Source of the DNA: Sulfurimonas sp. | GTDB taxonomy: Bacteria; Campylobacterota; Campylobacteria; Campylobacterales; Sulfurimonadaceae | Direction of reading: 5' to 3' | Assembly (NCBI GenBank): GCA_027011725.1 | Contig: JALUZQ010000247.1 | Location: 1 to 5,782 of the forward strand | DNA: 5,782 nt | In this document: piece after piece, positions 1 to 5,782 of the stretch | How the letters are laid out: each line of letters opens with the position of its first letter | Position numbering within the stretch: position 1 is the stretch's first letter | The notes under the pieces: model-generated | Seen by the model: the letters and a program-made list of their open reading frames with translations, nothing else | What the model was told of the DNA's origin: nothing | The model's database searches: none | Made by a program: the position numbers and the translations under genes

Positions 1-1
1 A

Positions 2-610
2 ATGGTAGAGCTTGCACTCAAACATAACTTTGTGCTCTTAAATGATGAGTGTTACAGCGAGATATACACAGACACACCAACCCCATCACTGCTCGAAGCT
101 GCAAAAGCCATCGGCAATGATGATTTTAAAAATGTTTTAGTTATCAACTCCATCTCTAAACGCTCTTCAGCACCGGGACTGCGTTCAGGATTCATTGCTG
201 GTGATGCTGCCATTTTAAAAGAGTATATAAAGTATAGAACCTATGTCGGTTGTGCCTCCCCTCTCCCACTCCAATACGCCGCGGCAGAGGCTTGGAGCGA
301 TGAAGCGCATGTTGCAAGTGCAAGAGAAGTCTACAAAGAGAACTTCCAAATAGCAAAAGAGATACTTGGCACTGAGATACCTGAGGCGACATTTTACCTC
401 TGGATCAACGTAGGTGATGCACTGGAGTTCACACAAAGACTCTACAAACACTACAACGTCAAAGTACTCCCTGGAGAGTTTTTGGCACGTGAAGATGCAA
501 AGGGTGAAAATCCGGGTCAAGGCTTTATCCGTATAGCGCTCGTTGAGAGCCCACAAAAGACAAAAGATGCACTATTAAGAATCAAGGAATGTATAAATGA
601 GCAAAACTAA
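2..610 (+). CDS. dapC: Succinyldiaminopimelate aminotransferase (DapC-like), 5'-truncated by window
   Basis: This is the C-terminal part of a fold-type I, PLP-dependent class I/II aminotransferase. The family member DapC transfers an amino group from glutamate to N-succinyl-2-amino-6-ketopimelate in the cytoplasmic diaminopimelate/lysine pathway. In the visible 202 residues, NDECYSEIY (14-22) carries the Asp and Tyr that contact the PLP ring. SISKRS (50-55) carries the Schiff-base lysine, K53. GLRSGF (59-64) carries the conserved phosphate-side Arg, and FIRIAL (175-180) carries the Arg expected to hold the substrate carboxylate. The stretch YRTYVGCASPLPLQ, then AWSDEAH, and later NVKVLPGEFLARE, fits DapC better than generic aspartate aminotransferases. 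Full-length members have about 370-390 residues, so roughly 170-190 lie upstream; the ATG at base 2 is almost certainly internal. The end overlaps the next gene by 14 bases. A related aminotransferase of other specificity is the main alternative. Confidence 0.85.
   Translation: MVELALKHNFVLLNDECYSEIYTDTPTPSLLEAAKAIGNDDFKNVLVINSISKRSSAPGLRSGFIAGDAAILKEYIKYRTYVGCASPLPLQYAAAEAWSDEAHVASAREVYKENFQIAKEILGTEIPEATFYLWINVGDALEFTQRLYKHYNVKVLPGEFLAREDAKGENPGQGFIRIALVESPQKTKDALLRIKECINEQN
584..588 (+). promoter_or_regulatory. Ribosome binding site inside dapC for the 167-aa gene
   Basis: AAGGA lies 8 bases before the ATG at 597, inside the last codons of the upstream aminotransferase gene. It supports that ATG as the true start and hence a 14-base overlap between the two genes. 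Confidence 0.6.
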
Positions 611-1100
611 AGCACTCAAAGAAAAAGTATTAAAAGCACAAGTAGCAAGTGACATTGCGTCACTTTATGTTCTCGAACAAGAGGCACATGAGACTTTTGA
701 TGAAGAGACACTCCACGGCTTTTATGCAAACATTCTTGATTTGGCACTGGAAAAACTCACCGATACACTTGAAGCACATCGCGTTATGGATATGAACGAA
801 GTCCAAGACTTCGCAACACTTCGTGCACTCTACGAGTATGCCGTTGAGCACTACTCTGCAGGTCAGTTTAATGACGCAGCAGCACTTTTTGAAGTACTCA
901 GTGGACTTAGCAATGACAAAAAATTCTCAAAAGCGATGAAACTTCACTGGATAGCCGCAGTAGAAAAAGTGCCATTTGATGACTTTTTGGAAAAGATCGC
1001 CGACCTTGAAGCTACACAAAAAATGGGAACATTTTACATTAGTGAATTTACAAAAAAGGCACAAGAGTTGCTAGATAACTCCCAAGAGAAAGGGGAGTAG
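597..1100 (+). CDS. Uncharacterised 167-aa acidic helical protein with a TPR-like unit
   Basis: I do not recognise a named family. The protein is 167 residues, looks entirely alpha-helical, and has no signal peptide or membrane segment, so it should be cytoplasmic. Residues 1-60 are charged amphipathic helices rich in Lys, Glu and Ala. Residues about 75-108 (start LRALYEYAVEHYSAGQF) fit the tetratricopeptide pattern: small residue at the A position, aromatic Y86, G89 before an aromatic, then A94-A95 and F98. This arrangement recalls the first repeat of LcrH/SycD-type chaperones, but only one repeat is clear, so a shared function is not implied. Start ATG 597 has AAGGA 8 bases upstream. The gene overlaps dapC by 14 bases and stops 1 base before murC, so it is probably co-translated with them. 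A protein-protein adaptor role is inference only. The coding call itself is firm: uninterrupted frame, good start signal, tight packing. Confidence 0.88.
   Translation: MSKTKALKEKVLKAQVASDIASLYVLEQEAHETFDEETLHGFYANILDLALEKLTDTLEAHRVMDMNEVQDFATLRALYEYAVEHYSAGQFNDAAALFEVLSGLSNDKKFSKAMKLHWIAAVEKVPFDDFLEKIADLEATQKMGTFYISEFTKKAQELLDNSQEKGE
1091..1097 (+). promoter_or_regulatory. Strong ribosome binding site for murC
   Basis: AGGGGAG ends 4 bases before the murC ATG and runs straight into the TAG stop of the preceding gene. It is the best Shine-Dalgarno match in the window. Its placement suggests ribosomes finishing the upstream gene can restart directly on murC. Confidence 0.75.
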
Positions 1101-1101
1101 C

Positions 1102-2415
1102 ATGAAAATACACTTTATCGGTATCGGCGGCATCGGCATTTCAGGACTGGCGCAATATATGCATTTTAAAGGACATGAAGTGAGCGGTTCTGACATTAAA
1201 GACACCATCATCACAAAAAAACTGCGTGATATGGGTATCGCTATTACTGTTCCTCATGCCGCAGAAGCTATTACAGACCAAGACCTTGTTGTGCACTCTG
1301 CCATCATAAGCCCTGAGAATCCTGAAGTAGTCGCAGCAAAAGCAAAGGGCATTGAAGTGCTTGCGCGCCGTGAAGCACTGCTGAAGATCTTAGATGACAA
1401 AAAGGTCTATGCCGTAGCAGGTGCACATGGAAAGAGTACCACAAGTGCCATTTTAGCTTCCATTATGGAAGGTTCTGCCATCATTGGTGCGGAGTCAAAA
1501 GCCTTTGGCTCAAACGTACGCTACGATGAAAAAAGCGATGTTATGCTCTTTGAAGCAGATGAGAGCGATGGTAGTTTTGTAAATTCAAATCCTTACTGTT
1601 CCATCGTTATAAACGCAGAACCAGAACATATGGAGTACTATGACTATAACTATGAACGTTTTTACGATACCTACAAGACTTTTATAAACCTTGCTCCACT
1701 TAAAGTTTTAAACGCAGAAGACCCGTTTCTCTCCACCCTTGTAGATACAGTAGATGCAAAATGGCTCTATCCTAGCAAAGATATTAAAAACATAGAGTTC
1801 GTTCTTATAAACAACGAACCGCACACCCGTTTTACATTTAAAGATCTCGGCTCTTTTGATGTTTGGGGATTTGGAAAGCACATTGCCATCGATGCTGCAC
1901 TTGCTATTTTAGCAGCGCATGAATCTATGGACATAGAAGATATTCGTAAAAATCTTCTTACATTCAAAGGGATTAAAAAGCGTTTTGACATTGTGGGCTT
2001 TGAGAGTGACAGCGTCATCATTGATGACTATGGACACCACCCAACGGAGATAAAAGCGACTTTTGAATCAGTCAAAGAGTACGCACATCTCAAAGGTTTT
2101 GATAAAATCACAGCCATCTGGCAGCCACACAAATACTCACGTACCATTGACAATCTTGATGAATTCATTAAGTGTTTTGACGGTGCTGCAGAGCTCATCA
2201 TCCTCCCGGTCTGGTCGGCAGGGGAAGCTCCTCGTGAGATAAATTTCCAAGAGAGCTTCAAAAACTACAACCTCACAATGGCAGATAAGATCTCCCGTGC
2301 GAACAATACCATTAAGGTCATCAAAGACAACAAAGACTTAGAAACTCTTGATAAAGGGCTTATCATCGGTTTTGGTGCCGGTGACATCACCTACCAAATC
2401 AGAGGGATTGCATAG
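1102..2415 (+). CDS. murC: UDP-N-acetylmuramate--L-alanine ligase MurC
   Basis: MurC is the cytoplasmic ATP-dependent ligase that adds L-alanine to UDP-MurNAc, the first step of the peptidoglycan stem peptide. At 437 residues it is complete (family about 430-490). The N-terminal UDP-sugar-binding domain starts with IHFIGIGGIGISGLA (3-17). The central ATPase domain has a P-loop GAHGKST (107-113), FEADES (150-155) and EPEHMEYYD (173-181). KGIKKRFD (289-296) leads into the C-terminal domain with DDYGHHPTEI (308-317), WQPHKYSR (340-347) and GFGAGDIT (423-430). HHPTEI and the GIGGIG start point to MurC rather than MurD, MurE or MurF. The P-loop is GAHGKS rather than the common GTHGKT; I recall the same form in H. 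pylori MurC, so it is probably a clade trait. The start follows a strong AGGGGAG site. The TAG stop shares its G with the GTG of the next gene. Confidence 0.97.
   Translation: MKIHFIGIGGIGISGLAQYMHFKGHEVSGSDIKDTIITKKLRDMGIAITVPHAAEAITDQDLVVHSAIISPENPEVVAAKAKGIEVLARREALLKILDDKKVYAVAGAHGKSTTSAILASIMEGSAIIGAESKAFGSNVRYDEKSDVMLFEADESDGSFVNSNPYCSIVINAEPEHMEYYDYNYERFYDTYKTFINLAPLKVLNAEDPFLSTLVDTVDAKWLYPSKDIKNIEFVLINNEPHTRFTFKDLGSFDVWGFGKHIAIDAALAILAAHESMDIEDIRKNLLTFKGIKKRFDIVGFESDSVIIDDYGHHPTEIKATFESVKEYAHLKGFDKITAIWQPHKYSRTIDNLDEFIKCFDGAAELIILPVWSAGEAPREINFQESFKNYNLTMADKISRANNTIKVIKDNKDLETLDKGLIIGFGAGDITYQIRGIA
2402..2406 (+). promoter_or_regulatory. Ribosome binding site within the murC tail, supporting a GTG start
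   Basis: GAGGG lies 8 bases before the GTG at 2415, inside the last murC codons. It decides the start of the small membrane protein gene: the next in-frame ATG, at residue 26, would delete the first membrane helix. Confidence 0.6.
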
Positions 2416-2744
2416 TGGCATATATAGTATCTTTTGTTCTTTTAGTAGTACTTTTTTACCTCTTGCACTACTTTACAGAGCTTACCAAGATGCACAAAAT
2501 ATCCATCACGACGGTACTGTTTATCATTATCTACAGTGCCATAGCCTACAACACCTATCAAAAAGAGCAGAGCCAGAAACTTCTTGATATTGTCACACGC
2601 TACAAACAGGGTAAAACAATACACTGTCAAGAGAGAGATGTAAACGCAACAAACTACTCCCTAAGCATCGGAACCTACACATTTATAGGCAAAGAAAACA
2701 CCCCACATTATGCAGAGATGATAAGTGCAACAGACTGTGAATAA
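2415..2744 (+). CDS. Uncharacterised 109-aa membrane protein with two predicted TM helices
   Basis: I recognise no named family. Residues about 2-20 (AYIVSFVLLVVLFYLLHYF) and 30-45 (from SITTVLFIIIY) are hydrophobic enough to span the inner membrane, joined by a short loop with K25 and K28. The remaining 60 or so residues form a polar tail with two cysteines, C71 and C108. If the basic loop is cytoplasmic, both termini face the periplasm and the Cys pair could form a disulfide; however, the tail also has several Lys/Arg just after helix 2, so topology is open. The start is GTG, overlapping the last base of the murC TAG, with GAGGG 8 bases upstream. The 3' end overlaps mutS2. From memory, a small membrane protein also lies between murC and mutS2 in H. 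pylori and Campylobacter, which argues for a real gene. Function is unknown; a link to cell-wall synthesis is inference from position. Confidence 0.85.
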   Translation: MAYIVSFVLLVVLFYLLHYFTELTKMHKISITTVLFIIIYSAIAYNTYQKEQSQKLLDIVTRYKQGKTIHCQERDVNATNYSLSIGTYTFIGKENTPHYAEMISATDCE

Positions 2745-4953
2745 AACAACAACAAAAATCCAAACGCTTGTAGATCAACTCGATTTAACAGAACATATTA
2801 AGCAATTTAGCAGCTTTTTCTCTCGTGAGCACTCGCTCTACATCGAGGGCGACCAAGAGCTGCACTTCAAGTACATTAAAGAGCTTGACAAGCTTGAATT
2901 TAAAGCACCGCCAAAGGTCATTGATTTTTACGAAATTCACGGGCATCTTAAAAAGCATGGTGTTCTCACATTTGAGCAGATATTTGAAATAGTCAAAATC
3001 GTACGCTATTTTCGCTACTTTGCAAAGCGTGAACTCGAAGGGCTCATTGGGGAGTGGATGGAAAAGTTTGTCATTCCTGAGAAGTTTTTAGAGGTAGAGA
3101 AGTACTTCACACATGACGGCAAGTTTGAAGAGAACTTGGATGAGAACCTCTTTCACCTCTCAGAGCGTGTCAAAGAGCATAAAAACAACATCTCAGGTGC
3201 ACTCAAACGCCTTATGTCCAGCTCAAAGCTCGCAGGTTATCTTGTAGATACACAAATACACCTCATCAACAACGAAGAGTGTCTGCTCGTACGAGGTGGC
3301 TTTAACCATGTGCTTAAAGGGGCAGTTTTAGGACGCTCTACTGGTGGATTTTTCTATGTTGCACCTGACAGCATCTTAAAATCAAAAGAGAAAATCCGTT
3401 TTATAGAGCAAGAGAGAGAAGCTATCTTTTATGAGTATGCAAAAACTTTCTCTGCAAAATTAGCGGAGTTGCAGCCTTTTATAAAGTTCATTGACAAAGA
3501 GTTCACCCGCTTTGATAACTATCAGGCGCGTGTACTCTTTGCAAAGAGTAAAAATCTGCAACTTTTAAAGAGCAAAAAAGATGCGAAAATCATCCTCAAA
3601 GATTTCGTCCACCCTGCCCTGCATAAAGCGAAACCCATCAGCGTAGATTTTTCTAAAAATATTTTGATGATTACAGGGGTAAACGCAGGTGGTAAGACGA
3701 TGCTGCTCAAATCCATTCTCACCTCTGCGTTTATGGCAAAGTACATCATCCCTATGCAACTCAATGAAGTACACTCCCACATTGGAAGTTTCAAAGCCAT
3801 TCAAGCCATCATAGATGACCCGCAAAATGTTAAAAATGACATCTCTACCTTTGCAGGGCGTATGCAACAGTTTTCTAACATCTTCGAGTACAAATCAGCA
3901 CTCATAGGTGTTGATGAGATAGAACTTGGAACCGACTCCGATGAGGCAGCAGCACTCTTTAAGGTCATCTTAGATGAGCTGATAAAACGCGGACAAAAAA
4001 TAGTGGTCACAACCCACCATAAACGCCTCGCAGCACTTATGGCAGACCGTGATGATGTAGAACTTATGGCCGCCATTTATGATGAAGAAGCGCGAAAACC
4101 GACCTATGAGTTTATGCAAGGCATCATCGGAAAGAGTTATGCCTTTGAGACTGCAAGCCGCTATGGAATTTCACATAAACTTGTCCAAGAGGCGAAAAAG
4201 GTCTATGGAGATAATTCTGAAAAGCTCTCCATGCTCATAGAACGTGGAAGCCAGCTTGAGCGTGAACTCAAACAAAAGCATCAAAAAGTAGATGCAAAAC
4301 TCGAAGAGTTGCAAAAGAAAGAGCAACAGATAAAAGCACAAAAAGAGGAACTTCACCTTGAGTTACAAAAAGAGAGAGCACGGCTCAAGCAAGAGTATGA
4401 GCGTGCCATAAGTGAAGCCAAAAAAGCAGCGCGAGAGGGAGATACACAAGCCATCCATCGTGCCATGAACAAAGCAAAACAGAACCTTCCAAAAGAGCAA
4501 AAAGAGAAAGACACCAGAGCCATAGAGTTTAAAGTAGGCGATGAAGTGAAGTACCACACCCAAAGCGGTGTCATTGTTGCGATGAAGGGCAAGAACGAGG
4601 CTATTTTAGAGGTAAATGGCATGAAAATACGCGTCAAAACAAAGTACCTCAAACCGACAAAAATTCTCAAAGCAAAACCGCGAACAGATCTGAAACTGAA
4701 TGTTGAGAAAAAAGCAGGACTCAAGTGTGACCTCCACGGTATGCGCGCAGATGAAGCGACTGAAGTACTTGACAAGTTCTTAAATGATGCGCTTATAAAC
4801 GGCTGGGATGAAGTCATCGTCTATCATGGCATTGGAACGGGAAAACTCTCTTATGCTGTCAAAGAGTTTCTAAAGACCCATCCAAAAGTGAAAAAATTTG
4901 AAGATGCACCACAGCACATGGGTGGATTTGGTGCAAAAATAGTGACGCTGTAG
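2725..4953 (+). CDS. mutS2: MutS2: MutS-type ATPase with KOW-like and C-terminal Smr domains
   Basis: MutS2 proteins are MutS homologues without the mismatch-recognition domain. Members suppress homologous recombination (H. pylori) or act on collided ribosomes (Bacillus subtilis). At 742 residues from the first GTG this is full length. Residues about 1-310 are the helical core/clamp region. The ATPase has Walker A GVNAGGKT (318-325), a DISTFAGRM segment (372-380), Walker B IGVDE (394-398) followed by GTDSDEAA, and TTHHKR (429-434). Residues about 500-590 form a K/E/Q-rich coiled coil. A KOW-like beta segment starts at FKVGDEVKY (602-610). The Smr domain (about 665-742) has CDLHG (668-672) and HGIGTG (701-706). 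The start is uncertain: GTG 2725 has a weak AGAGA 6 bases upstream, whereas GTG 2737 would begin (M)NKTTT and cut the overlap with the previous gene from 20 to 8 bases. The TAG stop abuts the next ATG. Confidence 0.95.
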   Translation: MQQTVNKTTTKIQTLVDQLDLTEHIKQFSSFFSREHSLYIEGDQELHFKYIKELDKLEFKAPPKVIDFYEIHGHLKKHGVLTFEQIFEIVKIVRYFRYFAKRELEGLIGEWMEKFVIPEKFLEVEKYFTHDGKFEENLDENLFHLSERVKEHKNNISGALKRLMSSSKLAGYLVDTQIHLINNEECLLVRGGFNHVLKGAVLGRSTGGFFYVAPDSILKSKEKIRFIEQEREAIFYEYAKTFSAKLAELQPFIKFIDKEFTRFDNYQARVLFAKSKNLQLLKSKKDAKIILKDFVHPALHKAKPISVDFSKNILMITGVNAGGKTMLLKSILTSAFMAKYIIPMQLNEVHSHIGSFKAIQAIIDDPQNVKNDISTFAGRMQQFSNIFEYKSALIGVDEIELGTDSDEAAALFKVILDELIKRGQKIVVTTHHKRLAALMADRDDVELMAAIYDEEARKPTYEFMQGIIGKSYAFETASRYGISHKLVQEAKKVYGDNSEKLSMLIERGSQLERELKQKHQKVDAKLEELQKKEQQIKAQKEELHLELQKERARLKQEYERAISEAKKAAREGDTQAIHRAMNKAKQNLPKEQKEKDTRAIEFKVGDEVKYHTQSGVIVAMKGKNEAILEVNGMKIRVKTKYLKPTKILKAKPRTDLKLNVEKKAGLKCDLHGMRADEATEVLDKFLNDALINGWDEVIVYHGIGTGKLSYAVKEFLKTHPKVKKFEDAPQHMGGFGAKIVTL

Positions 4954-5782
4954 ATGAAGTCTGTTGCAATCATCGGCGGTGGAGCTTCAGGGCTTTTTTG
5001 TGCTATTTTACTTGCACAAAAAGGTGTAAAAGTGACACTTTTTGAGCAAAATACAAAAGTAGCCAAAAAGATTCTCGTCTCCGGAAACGGTCGCTGTAAC
5101 ATTACAAACAGAAATCTCTCAAAAGAGGACTACTTTAGCCAAAACCCTGACTTTGTCTCGTTTGCACTCAAAGAGTTTGGCTTTACTGCGTTTGAGAAGT
5201 TTGTAAACTCCATAGGCTTACCACTCGATGTTAAAGAGGACGGCAGAGCCTACCCACTCTCTAATGAAGCAAAAAGCGTTGCAAAACTTTTTGAAGAGTA
5301 TGCCAAAAATCTCGGTGTCAATTTTCACTACAATGCACACATAAACTCCATAAAAGATTTTATGAAAAAGTATGACGGGGTTGTCGTAGCAACAGGCTCA
5401 CGAGCAGCTTCACACCTTGGTGGAAACAGTGACGGAGAGGAGTTTGCAAAGGAATTTGGGCACTCCATAATTCCAGCCTATCCCTCTCTTGTGCAGCTCG
5501 AAATTGATGCAAAAGTCGTACATAAGATGGCAGGCTCAAAGGTCGATGGGGAAGTAACACTCTTTATAAACCATCAAAAAGAGCTTACAACAAAAGGGGA
5601 TATTCTCTTTACCAACTACGGGCTCTCAGGCTTTGCCATCTTAGACATTTCACAAGCTGCCTCAAAAGCTCTTTTAGAGTTTAATCATGTAGCAGTCTCA
5701 CTGAATTTCTTACCAAGACTCACCCAACAGCAAATAGCAGCGCACATAAACGCAGTCGCAAAACGAATGCCTGCCTTTACAC
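4954..5782 (+). CDS. FAD-binding oxidoreductase, HI0933/YhiN family, 3'-truncated by window
   Basis: The frame opens at ATG 4954 and stays open for 276 codons to the window end, so the C-terminus is missing (family members have about 380-410 residues). The N-terminal FAD-binding Rossmann motif is IIGGGASG (6-13), with an acidic residue, E31, ending the second beta strand. The family hallmark SGNGRCNITN follows at 43-52, then DGRAYPLS (96-103), VVVATGS (143-149), and LFTNYGLSGFAIL (218-230). These match the HI0933-like group, variously annotated as aminoacetone oxidase family or NAD(P)/FAD-dependent oxidoreductase. The natural substrate is not settled and I assign none. The segment after ATG reads SRAASHLGGNSDGEEF, where many relatives have a GLSYP..GSTGDG pattern. 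The ATG directly follows the mutS2 TAG with no clear Shine-Dalgarno sequence, so translation probably depends on ribosomes arriving from mutS2. No signal peptide is seen; it should be cytoplasmic. Confidence 0.92.
   Translation, partial: MKSVAIIGGGASGLFCAILLAQKGVKVTLFEQNTKVAKKILVSGNGRCNITNRNLSKEDYFSQNPDFVSFALKEFGFTAFEKFVNSIGLPLDVKEDGRAYPLSNEAKSVAKLFEEYAKNLGVNFHYNAHINSIKDFMKKYDGVVVATGSRAASHLGGNSDGEEFAKEFGHSIIPAYPSLVQLEIDAKVVHKMAGSKVDGEVTLFINHQKELTTKGDILFTNYGLSGFAILDISQAASKALLEFNHVAVSLNFLPRLTQQQIAAHINAVAKRMPAFT

Noticed and set aside
215..556. A 113-codon minus-strand open frame opposite dapC
   Set aside because: The opposite strand encodes clear aminotransferase motifs. The antisense product has no recognisable domain.
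1797..1819. A perfect 7-bp inverted repeat, GTTCGTT / AACGAAC, with a 9-base loop
   Set aside because: It sits in the middle of the murC coding sequence, has no following T-run and no partner copy in the window. The short stem is compatible with chance.
2348..2587. A + strand ATG frame of 79 codons spanning the end of murC and the start of the membrane-protein gene
   Set aside because: It runs out of frame through conserved MurC residues (GFGAGDIT) and through the hydrophobic helix of the next gene. The GTG frame at 2415 has a better start signal and a coherent membrane-protein pattern.
4222..4494. A-rich, purine-rich tract that looks repetitive
   Set aside because: It is explained by the Lys/Glu/Gln-rich coiled coil of MutS2; no exact tandem repeat unit is seen.
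4353..4817. A 154-codon open frame on the minus strand opposite mutS2
   Set aside because: It lies wholly opposite the conserved coiled-coil, KOW-like and Smr coding regions. Its product is a Ser/Phe-rich low-complexity string typical of the reverse of K/E-rich codons, so it is a shadow.
1..5782. Search for a novel defence, mobile, CRISPR, RNA-gene or phase-variable element
   Set aside because: No direct repeat array, terminal inverted repeat, transposase, integrase, tRNA-like sequence or long homopolymer tract was seen. The whole window is compact housekeeping-style coding sequence.

Overview
The window is wall-to-wall protein coding on the + strand. It holds four complete genes, one gene cut at its 5' end and one cut at its 3' end. 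Protein style and gene order suggest a member of the Campylobacterota (epsilonproteobacteria), plausibly a Sulfurimonas or Sulfuricurvum relative. The reasons are a MurC with a GAHGKS P-loop, a MutS2 with a GVNAGGKT Walker A, K/E-rich proteins, moderately low GC by eye, and the order aminotransferase, murC, small membrane protein, mutS2. From memory this order resembles the Helicobacter pylori HP0624-HP0621 region and the Campylobacter murC/mutS2 region. Species cannot be fixed from sequence alone.

Layout: (1) the C-terminal half of a DapC-like succinyldiaminopimelate aminotransferase (2-610); (2) an unrecognised 167-aa acidic helical protein with one TPR-like unit (597-1100); (3) murC, UDP-N-acetylmuramate--L-alanine ligase (1102-2415); (4) an unrecognised 109-aa protein with two predicted membrane helices (2415-2744); (5) mutS2, an ATPase/Smr-domain protein (2725-4953, start uncertain); (6) the first 276 residues of an HI0933/YhiN-type FAD-binding oxidoreductase (4954 to window end).

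Every junction is an overlap or a gap of at most 1 base (14-base overlap, 1-base gap, 1-base overlap, 20- or 8-base overlap, 0-base gap). I see no terminator or internal promoter, so this is very probably one operon with translational coupling. DapC (making the diaminopimelate used in the peptide stem) and MurC (adding the first stem amino acid) are both peptidoglycan-precursor enzymes. MutS2 acts on DNA or on stalled ribosomes, and the FAD enzyme has no settled role. The two unknown proteins sit beside or between these genes and are the least explained content.

I found no mobile element, CRISPR array, RNA gene or clear novel defence-type system. This looks like a conserved housekeeping operon. 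The points worth a second look are the two uncharacterised proteins and the clade-specific motif variants in MurC and MutS2.
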